Positions 9,517 through 17,503 of a stretch of DNA of 40,022 bases are shown here, piece after piece. The position numbers and the translations under genes were made by a program. Under the pieces are notes generated by a model. It made no database searches. It had not been told where the DNA came from and saw nothing but the letters and a program-made list of their open reading frames with translations. Origin of the DNA: JANQRV01 sp964533785 (GTDB lineage: Bacteria; Bacteroidota; Bacteroidia; Chitinophagales; Saprospiraceae). Every line of letters begins with the position of its first letter. Position 1 is the stretch's first letter. Location of the stretch: contig CAZHNG010000012.1 in assembly GCA_964533785.1 (NCBI GenBank), positions 1-40,022 of the forward strand, given 5' to 3'.

Positions 9517-9593
9517 ACAATAAAACAATGAAGAACTATATTATATAAAAACCCCTTAATGACAAGGAAACTCCAAACCAAAACCCTCCCAGC

Positions 9594-11528
9594 ATGGATA
9601 AAATAACACCCTGGCAATTCGATGGCGGTGCTGTCCAGTATTCCGCCGGTCTCAAAGAAAATGTTTACATCAACCGGATCATTCGAAACTACCTCGAAGT
9701 AGGGAACCACGATCACAATTTTTTACTGGTCGGCCCCAAAGGCATCGGCAAAACCTTGTTTATCAATTTAAAATCTCACACCTTTCGGAATACTTTTAAG
9801 AACAAGGGCATTCATTTTTACCCCTATGGTGGTCAATTGTGTGAAAACCTGGTGTTGGATAATAACCTCCTTTCTAAGGAAGACCTGCTGCGTTTTGCGA
9901 ACGACAATGTCTGGACGAGGATCTGGCGATTAGTTCTATCGATCACTGCCTGCCGCGCAGCAGGAGTGTCTTGCGAAGACCCGGTAATTAAACAATTGGT
10001 CTCCTCTTCTAATAGTGTTTCAACGCTACTGACCACCATTCTCACTGATCGCAGTCAATTGGATTATTACTTGTCGGGCCTGAAATACATGACCCAACGC
10101 ATCGAAAAGATCAATAGCGCGGTGTGTATTTTTATCGATAACATCGATCAGGCCTTTGAACAGTTTTTATTGGAATACCACTTTTCGGATTATGAGGACT
10201 ACCGGTTACCCGCATCTGTACAGATCTGGATAGGGGCCCAGACGGGTTTACTGGCGGCCATTTACGAATTGAATCGCCACAATAGCCACGTTAAAATTTA
10301 CAGCACAATTCGATCAGAAGCTTTTAATTGCCTGAGAGGACCGGTCGCTATCAATTACGCTAAATACTGTGTACATCTGAAATACAGCAAAGAGGAAGTA
10401 AAAACCATCTTCGAAAAGAATATCGCTTTGATCGAAGAAGAAGACTATGCTAAACCGGAGGGCAAAGATTTGATCCATAAATTCTTAGGTGTTCAAAAAC
10501 TTTCCCACACTGTAGCAAGAAAACCCCAAAATGGCAATAAACTCAACGAGCCGATATTTGAATATCTATACCGTCATTCCTTCGGTCGTCCCCGGGAATT
10601 GGTATATATCGGTTATAATCTATACCATAACATCGTTTGCGGGCCCAATTACAAAGAATTGTCCAGCAAAGAAAAGATCAAGCGGATCCGGAATGAAATG
10701 AATAAGCTCAGCGAAAGATTGCTGGAATTTTATTTGAAAGAGATCATTCCCAGGTTTGACGTGGATGAATTATTTGGTTTCATCAAAACGATTCAAAGCA
10801 ACGTTGTGCCTTCGGAGTACATCCTGAAAAGCGACGAAGAATTGGTGAAAAAATATTTCGCAATTGGCTTACTGGGCTTCGTGCAAAGAGATCTTAACGA
10901 GAGGGAGCGCGATCTATACTATCAGAAGTTTTTGCCGGTTGCCGAACATTCTTTCAAGGAAAATATTTCTTTGCCTAATACCAAGTATTTCCTTACCCAT
11001 CCTTGTCTGGATAAGATCCTGGCCAAAGTGCTCGGACTAAATTATTACAACCCCTACAATATCATCGGTAAAAACAAGAAATTCATCGATCACCTCGATT
11101 TTACCAAAATCTATGATGTTGCGTTTTCTTACGCTAATACGCCCGAGGAACGCTTGTACGTCGAAGAAGTAGCGGATAATCTGAATCGCAAGAATATCAA
11201 AGTTTTTTACGATCATTTCAATATTGAAAAGACCTGGGGCGCTGATCTTTCCCAATCTTTGAGCAATATTTACAATTCCTTTTCGAAATTTTGCGTCATC
11301 TTCATTTCCAAGAATTACGTGGAACGGAAATGGACAACTTACGAATTGAACGAAGCGCTGGACCGGCACAAACAGAACCATTACCGGTATTTGCTGCCCG
11401 TTCGTTTTGACGATACGCCCATACACGAGATCACGGATATCGGCTACATCAATGCCAAAGAATATACCCCTTCCGAACTGGCTGAGTTAATTTGTGATAC
11501 GATCAAGGAACAAAAGGGGAAGGTTTAA
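9594..11528 (+). CDS. P-loop ATPase with C-terminal TIR domain (candidate defence protein)
   Basis: A 644-residue predicted soluble protein with no signal peptide. Walker A is GPKGIGKT (47-54) and Walker B CIFIDNID (178-185); the ATPase recalls STAND/KAP or Sll1717-type families, but I cannot place it exactly. A helical middle part (about 240-490) has no recognised repeats. A TIR domain spans about 505-640: YDVAFSYA (507-514), VFYD near 538-541, and WTTYE (580-584), where Glu584 matches the catalytic Glu of NAD-cleaving TIRs such as SARM1. The expected activity is NAD hydrolysis or cyclisation triggered through the ATPase; this is inference. Its membrane partner precedes it. TIR position (C-terminal) and lack of a sensor repeat differ from common TIR-NLR layouts. 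Confidence 0.85.
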   Translation: MDKITPWQFDGGAVQYSAGLKENVYINRIIRNYLEVGNHDHNFLLVGPKGIGKTLFINLKSHTFRNTFKNKGIHFYPYGGQLCENLVLDNNLLSKEDLLRFANDNVWTRIWRLVLSITACRAAGVSCEDPVIKQLVSSSNSVSTLLTTILTDRSQLDYYLSGLKYMTQRIEKINSAVCIFIDNIDQAFEQFLLEYHFSDYEDYRLPASVQIWIGAQTGLLAAIYELNRHNSHVKIYSTIRSEAFNCLRGPVAINYAKYCVHLKYSKEEVKTIFEKNIALIEEEDYAKPEGKDLIHKFLGVQKLSHTVARKPQNGNKLNEPIFEYLYRHSFGRPRELVYIGYNLYHNIVCGPNYKELSSKEKIKRIRNEMNKLSERLLEFYLKEIIPRFDVDELFGFIKTIQSNVVPSEYILKSDEELVKKYFAIGLLGFVQRDLNERERDLYYQKFLPVAEHSFKENISLPNTKYFLTHPCLDKILAKVLGLNYYNPYNIIGKNKKFIDHLDFTKIYDVAFSYANTPEERLYVEEVADNLNRKNIKVFYDHFNIEKTWGADLSQSLSNIYNSFSKFCVIFISKNYVERKWTTYELNEALDRHKQNHYRYLLPVRFDDTPIHEITDIGYINAKEYTPSELAELICDTIKEQKGKV

Positions 11529-11651
11529 TGCGAGGTCCGAGGTAGTCCGGATAAAGGTAAAAGTTGTTTTATTATTGAATTAAAGGCATTGGAAGGGGAA
11601 CTATTTATTTTCTTTTTGAGTATCAAGATGTGTTAACAATTAAAAAAGCAT

Positions 11652-11680
11652 ATCCTGCCTCTATTTCCCGGCAGGATTTT
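11652..11680 (+). terminator. Probable terminator of the TIR operon
   Basis: ATCCTGCC (11652-11659) pairs with GGCAGGAT (11670-11677) around a 10-base loop, followed by TTT and an AT-rich run; an A-rich tract precedes the stem. It lies about 125 bp beyond the TIR gene stop. Confidence 0.5.
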
Positions 11681-11779
11681 AATCAATCGATATGAGGTTT
11701 CAAAGTGTCTTCTGGATTGGCTAATCTATTGAGCTATAAGCTTAAATGATCTCTTTCCTTTTTGGATTGTCTATGGTAG

Positions 11780-11797
11780 ATCGGAATTTATTCCGAT
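11780..11797. repeat. 18-bp palindrome ATCGGAATTTATTCCGAT
   Basis: Two 8-bp arms (ATCGGAAT/ATTCCGAT) around two bases. A 16-bp relative, GCGGAATAAATTCCGC, lies at 12065-12080 in the same gap. Both are flanked by TAGA/TCTA-like words. Confidence 0.6.
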
Positions 11798-11810
11798 TAA
11801 GATAAGAGAA

Positions 11811-11869
11811 CTTCGTGTTCTTTGTGATGATCGAAATTGCCTCCAAGTTTAAAGGTCAATACAGCTAGA
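11811..11869. repeat. 59-bp dispersed repeat, copy A
   Basis: The 59 bases align without gaps to 25237-25295 at roughly 85% identity by eye; the right end, GGTCAATACAGCTAGA, is identical. Both copies lie in gene-free gaps. Confidence 0.75.
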
Positions 11870-11907
11870 AGCTAGACTTTAGATCTACTACCGTGTAAAC
11901 TTTTACC

Positions 11908-11956
11908 CACCGCTGAAGAACTGCTAAGAAAGAGAACTTCGCGTTCTTCAGCGGTG
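11908..11956. repeat. 14-bp perfect inverted repeat
   Basis: CACCGCTGAAGAAC (11908-11921) is exactly complementary to GTTCTTCAGCGGTG (11943-11956), with 21 bases between. The right arm follows the word CTTCGC, which also precedes the matching word in the 25-kb copy of the dispersed repeat. Confidence 0.7.
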
Positions 11957-12064
11957 ATTAATTTTGCCATCGTTCTTTAAGACTTACTTTTGATAAAGCC
12001 TTGCCTGCTCCCATCTTTATTACCTTTTCTGTGTCTTTGGCATGCCATTCTGGTTAAAATTTAC

Positions 12065-12080
12065 GCGGAATAAATTCCGC
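12065..12080. repeat. 16-bp palindrome GCGGAATAAATTCCGC
   Basis: Two 7-bp arms (GCGGAAT/ATTCCGC) around AA, ending 10 bp from the stop of the Asp-box gene. It is related to the palindrome at 11780. Confidence 0.6.
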
Positions 12081-12089
12081 TCTACTAGT

Positions 12090-15000
12090 CTAGGGATTAC
12101 CATCCTTCAGCTTCTTCGGCGAAATGATCTTCATCCCGAATGCTTTTGCCGCGTCATTGATCTCCGGCAATCGCGTCTTGAGCAGGTTATCCAAGGCTAC
12201 TAATTCCACTTCCAGTTCTTCTTTTACTTCCGCAAAGAATGCCACTGCCTGGTCAGTAGGAGGAAAGTCCCCCCGTTGTTGGTCCGCCAAAAGGAAGGCC
12301 AGCCGGTTGTTGATACGGATACCATAATTGAGGGGATCCTGGTAGCTTTGATTTTTGGTCATGTGGATATTATTTTCCACCACTTCCAGGTCTGTTTTAA
12401 AATTCTTCAATAAGTCCTTCAATTTTTCCGCATCCGTTTCACTTTCGATCTTTTCCTTTAAAAAGGCCATATCTTTTTTAAGGGAACGGATATCCAGGAT
12501 GGCCTGATGGGCTTTGGTTACTTCATCTCTCACCTGGATCAGGTAGTCAAACTGTTTTTGGTAATCTTCCGGCGTATTATCGAGGCGGGGATCTCCCATG
12601 ATCTCGAAGGTTTGCTCCACCGTTTCGTCATTCATCGTGAGTACTGCTTTGTATTCACCGGGAGGCGCTTTGGGGCCCCGATTGGGCGAAGAATACAGTA
12701 CCATACCGGGAAACTCCTTGAAACCGGGGTAGCGCATATCCCAAATAAAGCGATTGCCGCCTTTTTTAGCTAGTAAAGATTGATCCCCTTTCTGTTTATT
12801 GGAGAAGGTCTGGATCACATCCCCGTCCATTTCTTTGATCTCGAGTTGCACCTCATCCTCACTTTCCATTTGATGGATCATGTAATGAAACAGTACACCG
12901 TTGGGGTGATTTTCTCCTTCTTTGCGGAGGTCAGCGCTGCCCCAGCCGCCTTGAGCCATCCGCAGTGCGGGTTTGGAGCCGAAGAGGTGGAAATCCTTTT
13001 TGGTGATGGACTCATTCAATTCCCGGAGGGGCGTCAGGTCGTCGATCATCCAGAAGCTGCGCCCGTGCGTAGCGGCGATGAGGCTGTGATCGCGTACGTG
13101 TAAGTCACGAATGGAAGTTATGGGTAGGTTCAGCTGCAAAGAAGTCCAGTTTTCGCCATCGTCGAAGGAGACAAAAATCCCCCATTCGGTACCCGCAAAA
13201 AGAAGGCCATCCCGTTCCTTATCGCAGCGGATAGCCCGGGTGTAATAATGCTCGGGAATACCGTTGGTAATGACTTTCCAGCTTTTGCCATAGTTGGTGG
13301 TCTTGTACAAGTATGGGGTATAGTCACCAAATTTATAGGAAGTAGCCGCCACATAAGCCGTTCCTTTTTTGGTAGGATGCACGTCGATGCAGTTCATCAT
13401 ATTCAGTCTCGGGCCCGGAGGGGTGACATCCTCCCAGTCTTGTCCTCCGTTTTTAGTGACCCACAATTTGCCGTCATCGGTACCCGCCCAGATCAGGTCT
13501 TTTTCCAATGGAGATTCCGTTACCGCAAAGATATTAGCATAAAACTCAGCTCCGGTATTGTCCTGGGTAATGGGGCCGCCGGAAGATTTGATCGTTTCGG
13601 GATCATTGCGGGAAAGATCGGGACTGATGACTTCCCAGGATTGCCCATCATTGTAGGAGACGTGCAGATAATTAGAACCCGCATACAGTTTGTCAGGATC
13701 ATGCGGACTGAAGAAAATCGGATAATTCCAATTGAAGCGGAATTTCATGACTTCCGCACCGCTTCCGGCAGGATTATCCGGCCATACGTTAGTGGAGCGG
13801 ACCTGGCCGGTAGAGTGGTCCAGCCGCATCATATATCCTTTGTACGTACCGCCGTAGACGATGTCGGGGTTGTCCGGGTCGGGAGCCAGGTGTGCACTTT
13901 CCCCACCTGCCGACGGTTCCCAGTCTCTTTCGGTAATGGCATTTCCCGGTGAACGGTGTAAAATGCGTATTGTGGAATTATCTTGTTGAGCACCGTAGAT
14001 CCGGAAGGGAAAGTGATTGTCCGTCGTGACCCGGTAAAACTGAGCGGTAGGCTGGTTGTAGTAAGTGGTCCAGTTGGCACCCTGGTCGAAGCTGATCTGA
14101 CCACCGCCATCGTCGGCAATCCCCATGATCTTATTGTTGTTGGGGTTGATCCACAGGTCGTGGTGATCGCTGTGTGGTGTTGGGATGCGGGTAAAATTAT
14201 TGCCGCCGTCTTTCGAAACCCAGAAACCGACGTTACAAACGTATACCCGGTCAATATCCTGCGGATCGGCGTAGATGCGCGAATAATACCAGGCGCGTTG
14301 TCTGAGGTTGCGGTCGGCACTGGTTTTGCGCCAGGTTTTACCACCGTCATCTGAGCGAAAGACACCACCATTTTGATTCTCAATAATGGCCCAGACACGA
14401 TCGGAGTTCAGGGGAGATACGGTTACGCCAATGATGCCGTTGACACCTTCGGGCAAGCCGGGGTTGCGGGTGATATCCGTCCAATTCTTACCGCCATCCG
14501 TACTCTTCCAGAGTTTGCTGCCGGGGCCGCCGCTATCCATGCGGTAGCCATTGCGTTTCATTTCCCAGGTGGAAGCATAAATAATGCGGGGATTGTTAGG
14601 GTCGAGGATTAAATCCACTGCGCCCGCTTTATCACTTTCGAAAAGAAGACGTTCCCAGGTTTCGCCGCCGTCTTTACTTTGGTAAACCCCTCGCATGTCG
14701 TTGGGTTTCCACAAGTTACCGATAGCTGCTACGTATAACCAATCCGGATCTTGCGGATGTACCCGGATGCGGCCGATGTGCTCGGATTCCTTCAAGCCAA
14801 TGTGTTTCCAGGTTTTGCCGGCATCGGTAGAACGCCAAAGGCCGCGGCCGGAAGATACATTACCACGCAGGGTTTGTTCACCCTCTCCGACGTAGAGGAC
14901 ATTCGGATCGCTCTCTGCTACTGCAACCGCCCCGATCGAACCACCGAAATAACCATCGGAAATGCAAATCCAGGTATTACCCCCATCTTCGGTTTTCCAG

Positions 15001-15239
15001 ACGCCGCCGCCGGCCGTTCCCATATAGTACAAATTGGTCTGTTCTTTGACGCCGGTAATCGTGCCGGCACGACCGCCTCTGAACGGGCCTACCAATCGCC
15101 ATTCTATAGCATCGAAATGCTTTTCTTCAAACGTGATCTTCTGAGGAGATTGCCCGAAAAGCGAATGGATATTGCCGCCTATACCCAAAGAGAAAAAATA
15201 TAATAAAAGGAATGTTAAAAACTTTTGCCGGTTTTTCAT
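12090..15239 (-). CDS. Secreted Asp-box beta-propeller protein (VPS10/sortilin-like)
   Basis: A 1049-residue protein with an N-terminal signal peptide (MKNRQKFLTFLLLYFFSLG...). I count about eleven Asp-box (BNR-like) motifs of the form S/T-x-D-x-G-x-x-W, for example STDAGKTW, SKDGGETW, STDGGKNW, SDDGGKTW, SFDQGANW and SFDDGENW, spread over about residues 75-720, consistent with one or two beta-propellers. The C-terminal third has a beta domain and then a helical region (about 880-1049). Such proteins are often labelled glycosyl hydrolase or sortilin-like, but Asp boxes are structural and no catalytic residues are evident, so no enzyme activity is assigned. No clear T9SS sorting domain is visible at the C-terminus. 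It is monocistronic, transcribed away from the small secreted protein gene. Confidence 0.85.
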   Translation of the reverse strand: MKNRQKFLTFLLLYFFSLGIGGNIHSLFGQSPQKITFEEKHFDAIEWRLVGPFRGGRAGTITGVKEQTNLYYMGTAGGGVWKTEDGGNTWICISDGYFGGSIGAVAVAESDPNVLYVGEGEQTLRGNVSSGRGLWRSTDAGKTWKHIGLKESEHIGRIRVHPQDPDWLYVAAIGNLWKPNDMRGVYQSKDGGETWERLLFESDKAGAVDLILDPNNPRIIYASTWEMKRNGYRMDSGGPGSKLWKSTDGGKNWTDITRNPGLPEGVNGIIGVTVSPLNSDRVWAIIENQNGGVFRSDDGGKTWRKTSADRNLRQRAWYYSRIYADPQDIDRVYVCNVGFWVSKDGGNNFTRIPTPHSDHHDLWINPNNNKIMGIADDGGGQISFDQGANWTTYYNQPTAQFYRVTTDNHFPFRIYGAQQDNSTIRILHRSPGNAITERDWEPSAGGESAHLAPDPDNPDIVYGGTYKGYMMRLDHSTGQVRSTNVWPDNPAGSGAEVMKFRFNWNYPIFFSPHDPDKLYAGSNYLHVSYNDGQSWEVISPDLSRNDPETIKSSGGPITQDNTGAEFYANIFAVTESPLEKDLIWAGTDDGKLWVTKNGGQDWEDVTPPGPRLNMMNCIDVHPTKKGTAYVAATSYKFGDYTPYLYKTTNYGKSWKVITNGIPEHYYTRAIRCDKERDGLLFAGTEWGIFVSFDDGENWTSLQLNLPITSIRDLHVRDHSLIAATHGRSFWMIDDLTPLRELNESITKKDFHLFGSKPALRMAQGGWGSADLRKEGENHPNGVLFHYMIHQMESEDEVQLEIKEMDGDVIQTFSNKQKGDQSLLAKKGGNRFIWDMRYPGFKEFPGMVLYSSPNRGPKAPPGEYKAVLTMNDETVEQTFEIMGDPRLDNTPEDYQKQFDYLIQVRDEVTKAHQAILDIRSLKKDMAFLKEKIESETDAEKLKDLLKNFKTDLEVVENNIHMTKNQSYQDPLNYGIRINNRLAFLLADQQRGDFPPTDQAVAFFAEVKEELEVELVALDNLLKTRLPEINDAAKAFGMKIISPKKLKDGNP

Positions 15240-15427
15240 ACTTGTCCAATTTTTTAATTTGAATTTAGAAAGATTTTTGGAAAATTCAGCCTCTATTTAC
15301 TTTCCCGTCCGTAACCATCTGAATTTTGTTAAGTATTAATAGCAAGTTAAGTAATCAACCCAAAGGTTAAATTTTTCCTAAAGGTTGCAACCATTAGATT
15401 GCGAATAGCATCTATAAAGTAATTCAT

Positions 15428-15454
15428 TTCGACAAATTGATTATCTCTGTCGAA
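15428..15454. promoter_or_regulatory. Short dyad upstream of small secreted protein
   Basis: TTCGACA (15428-15434) and TGTCGAA (15448-15454) form a perfect 7-bp dyad with a 13-base spacer in the divergent gap, 45 bp ahead of the small gene. It could be an operator; the remaining divergent gap shows no other structure. Confidence 0.3.
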
Positions 15455-15499
15455 TAAATGTGATGATTGAGAGAAAAAAGTGTATATTTATTTTAATTA

Positions 15500-15745
15500 A
15501 TGAATGTTATGAAAAAGTTAGGAGTTCGTAATTTGTTGTTGGCCCTGGTGATTGCAGTAAGTATCGGTTCCTACATTTTCTTAAGCACCGTGAATCCTTT
15601 AGAAGCTAAACCCAAAGAGGAAAATTACAGTGTGCAGAATGAAGAAGATGTTGAGCGAAACGAGAAGGTTCTTTTTCCTGATCTGGGCGTTATTATAAAA
15701 TTAATTGAAACAGGGAGAAAATTCATCCCTGCTTCTTCATTTTAG
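15500..15745 (+). CDS. Small signal-peptide-bearing protein, unknown function
   Basis: An 81-residue protein: MNVMKK start, hydrophobic segment (about 10-30, LLLALVIAVSIGSYIFLSTV), then a short polar mature part rich in Glu (KEENYSVQNEEDVERNE) and a C-terminal helix with FPDLGVIIKLIETGRKFIPAS. I do not recognise a named family. The hydrophobic segment suggests export or a single membrane anchor. A second ATG three codons in is an equally possible start. An AT-rich TATATTTA lies about 18 bp upstream and may be part of the promoter. Its TAG stop overlaps the TAA stop of the convergent membrane-protein gene by three bases, so neither gene has room for its own terminator. Confidence 0.6.
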   Translation: MNVMKKLGVRNLLLALVIAVSIGSYIFLSTVNPLEAKPKEENYSVQNEEDVERNEKVLFPDLGVIIKLIETGRKFIPASSF

Positions 15746-17028
15746 TTTACTTTAAAAAAGGGTATTTCCCGTTCGTAATTTCCTTCTTCTTCAACTTCGT
15801 ATTTGCTTTCTATCCTCAATATGTGCTTTCCAAACGGTAAAGAATCAATGTTGATGAAGTATTGAAATCCCTTGCCACTTTCATTATAATTTGTAAAGTA
15901 AGAAATGTCCGCATCAGTTATTTTATTTCCGTTGATGGATATCTTGTAGTATTTGTCGGCACATTCATTCCGGAATTGATCTCTTAATTTCCGGTTTTCG
16001 CTGCGGGACAAATCATTATCCCATTCGTAGTCCCCGCATACTTGTTCCATTTGCTTTTTCTCTCTCTTGTATTGAGGAATAAATAAACTAAGGTAATTAT
16101 CCTCAATTGCCCGGCTTTGAATAATAGGGTCTAGTATATAGTATGCGTTGAGTGTTTCCAGGTAGTTGTTATTCGTAGCTTTAGAATAGCGGGCTCGGTA
16201 ATCAACAAATACATCATTCTTATAATAGGGAACCAAAGCTACTATCTTGGGGGCTGAGATCAGCATACTAATTAAAATGATACCCATGTATCCTATAAAA
16301 AAGAGCTTGGAAGTAACATTCGTGCGTATGGTCTGTAGTACATAGTTGATCGCTTTATATCCAAATACATACATTACTCTGCTCATGCTGCGTGCAAGCG
16401 GATAACTGTATTTTTTTGCAAACTGGCTTTCCTTATATTTCCCCTGAGTAAGCAAAGAAAGGATTAGCGCAGCAACCATGACCAATCCTAGAATTGCGTA
16501 GCCAATAATGTTTACCACACTTTGCGGTAAGAATACCACCAATAGCTCACTAATGGACAAATACACTAATAACCAAAATGAAATAGAAATTAGTACAATA
16601 ACCAGTGCGCAGAGTATGGAAAATATTAAGCTGCAGAATTTATCCAGCAGAATTGAATATTCGGTTAGATCGGGAAATTCCGCTTTCAGCTTTTTCATAA
16701 AATGCTGGGCGTAGACTTCGCTCTCCAGATTAATTCCTTGCGGATAAACAGAACTAAGTCCCAATATCCCCACCCATAGAATGCGTAGACCCAAATGAGC
16801 AACAAAACTCACTACCAATATAGCATGGGCGGCATACAAATAAATGAAAAAATAGTAGAGGATACCGAGGACACGATCATTGAATTGCAAGATGCTCCAC
16901 TCTGCAATATAGTCGATATAAGTTCCCAAAGATATCGCTCCGTAAATGGCTAATCCTGAGGCGATCAATTCCGCCTGCCAGGATTGGGCTTCCAGGGCTT
17001 TGAGCCAATCGGGTTTGCTGTTTTCCAT
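15742..17028 (-). CDS. Integral membrane protein with C-terminal extracytoplasmic domain, unknown function
   Basis: A 428-residue protein that I do not recognise. Hydrophobic segments lie at about 52-75, 78-98, 138-163, 172-196 and 248-270. The remaining roughly 155 residues are polar and probably extracytoplasmic, with a Cys pair (VCGDYEW and NECADKYY) that may form a disulfide, and a beta-rich end (LPFGKHILRIESKYEVEEEG). The N-terminus MENSKPDWLKALEAQSWQAE is a short cytoplasmic tail followed by an amphipathic stretch. The stop codon overlaps that of the convergent small secreted-protein gene. Upstream is the nested inverted-repeat region, so it is likely transcribed alone. Confidence 0.7.
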   Translation of the reverse strand: MENSKPDWLKALEAQSWQAELIASGLAIYGAISLGTYIDYIAEWSILQFNDRVLGILYYFFIYLYAAHAILVVSFVAHLGLRILWVGILGLSSVYPQGINLESEVYAQHFMKKLKAEFPDLTEYSILLDKFCSLIFSILCALVIVLISISFWLLVYLSISELLVVFLPQSVVNIIGYAILGLVMVAALILSLLTQGKYKESQFAKKYSYPLARSMSRVMYVFGYKAINYVLQTIRTNVTSKLFFIGYMGIILISMLISAPKIVALVPYYKNDVFVDYRARYSKATNNNYLETLNAYYILDPIIQSRAIEDNYLSLFIPQYKREKKQMEQVCGDYEWDNDLSRSENRKLRDQFRNECADKYYKISINGNKITDADISYFTNYNESGKGFQYFINIDSLPFGKHILRIESKYEVEEEGNYEREIPFFKVN

Positions 17029-17090
17029 AACGTTTTATTAAGTGACGCCAGATTTTATCTGCCTACCAACCCCAGCATAGCCGTCCACTT

Positions 17091-17269
17091 AGGGCCCGTC
17101 TGGGCAGGTTAAGTAAAAAACTTGTTTATTTTGAACCCCGCCTACTGTGCCAGTAATGGCCGGCCGCGCAGGGCCCGTATGGGCAGGCATGGAGAACATG
17201 GAGTGCATGGAGATATTTTCTTTTTTAAAAGGGTTTAATTTGCTCCGCCACGTAGGGCCCGCTTGGGCA
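17091..17269. repeat. Three direct repeats of AGGGCCCGYNTGGGCA
   Basis: AGGGCCCGTCTGGGCAGG starts at 17091, AGGGCCCGTATGGGCAGG at 17170 and AGGGCCCGCTTGGGCA at 17254. The spacing is 79 and 84 bases. Each copy is preceded by a GCC- or CCAC-containing word, suggesting a decayed tandem unit of about 80 bp. Confidence 0.6.
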
Positions 17270-17384
17270 AATACCTAAGGACATGGAGCCCAAAAAGAAA
17301 AAATTTCGATTTTTTCTTTTTAAACTCCGTGTTCTCTATATCTCTATGCCTGCCCGCCGAAATCCTTAGGTGTAGGCGGGGTTC
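17133..17384. repeat. Nested inverted-repeat (fold-back) region
   Basis: Three ordered pairs of arms enclose one another around a hairpin. GAACCCCGCCTAC (17133-17145) pairs with GTAGGCGGGGTTC (17372-17384). GGGCAGGCAT (17181-17190) pairs with ATGCCTGCCC (17346-17355). GAGAACATGGAG (17192-17203) pairs with CTCCGTGTTCTC (17325-17336), with one G-U. Inside these, AAAAAGAAAAAA (17292-17303) pairs with TTTTTTCTTTTT (17310-17321). The whole 475-bp gap has no gene. Confidence 0.7.
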
Positions 17385-17503
17385 GATAAAAATTTTAAGA
17401 GACAAAGTCTCGAAAAATTAAAGATTTCAAGAGTTTTTACTCGATACAATAAATTAACTCTTAGCCTGACGGATATGGGGCCTTATTCAGGCCCGTAACT
17501 TTT

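Larger units (their letters stand above)
11529..12089. other. 561-bp gene-free, repeat-rich stretch
   Basis: No open reading frame of gene-like character is seen. The stretch holds a terminator-like hairpin, two related CGGAAT/ATTCCG palindromes, one copy of a 59-bp dispersed repeat and a 14-bp inverted repeat, each listed separately. It separates the TIR unit from the Asp-box protein gene. Confidence 0.7.

Noticed and set aside
13248..15203. Several long plus-strand frames opposite the Asp-box gene
   Set aside because: They are antisense shadows of a gene with strong codon structure and clear Asp-box motifs; their translations show no domain.
12090..15239. Sialidase or other glycosyl hydrolase call for the Asp-box protein
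   Set aside because: Asp boxes are structural; I do not see the catalytic Arg triad, Tyr/Glu pair or FRIP motif of sialidases.
17133..17384. Insertion sequence remnant with transposase
   Set aside because: No transposase-like frame and no target duplication is visible; it is left as an inverted-repeat region.
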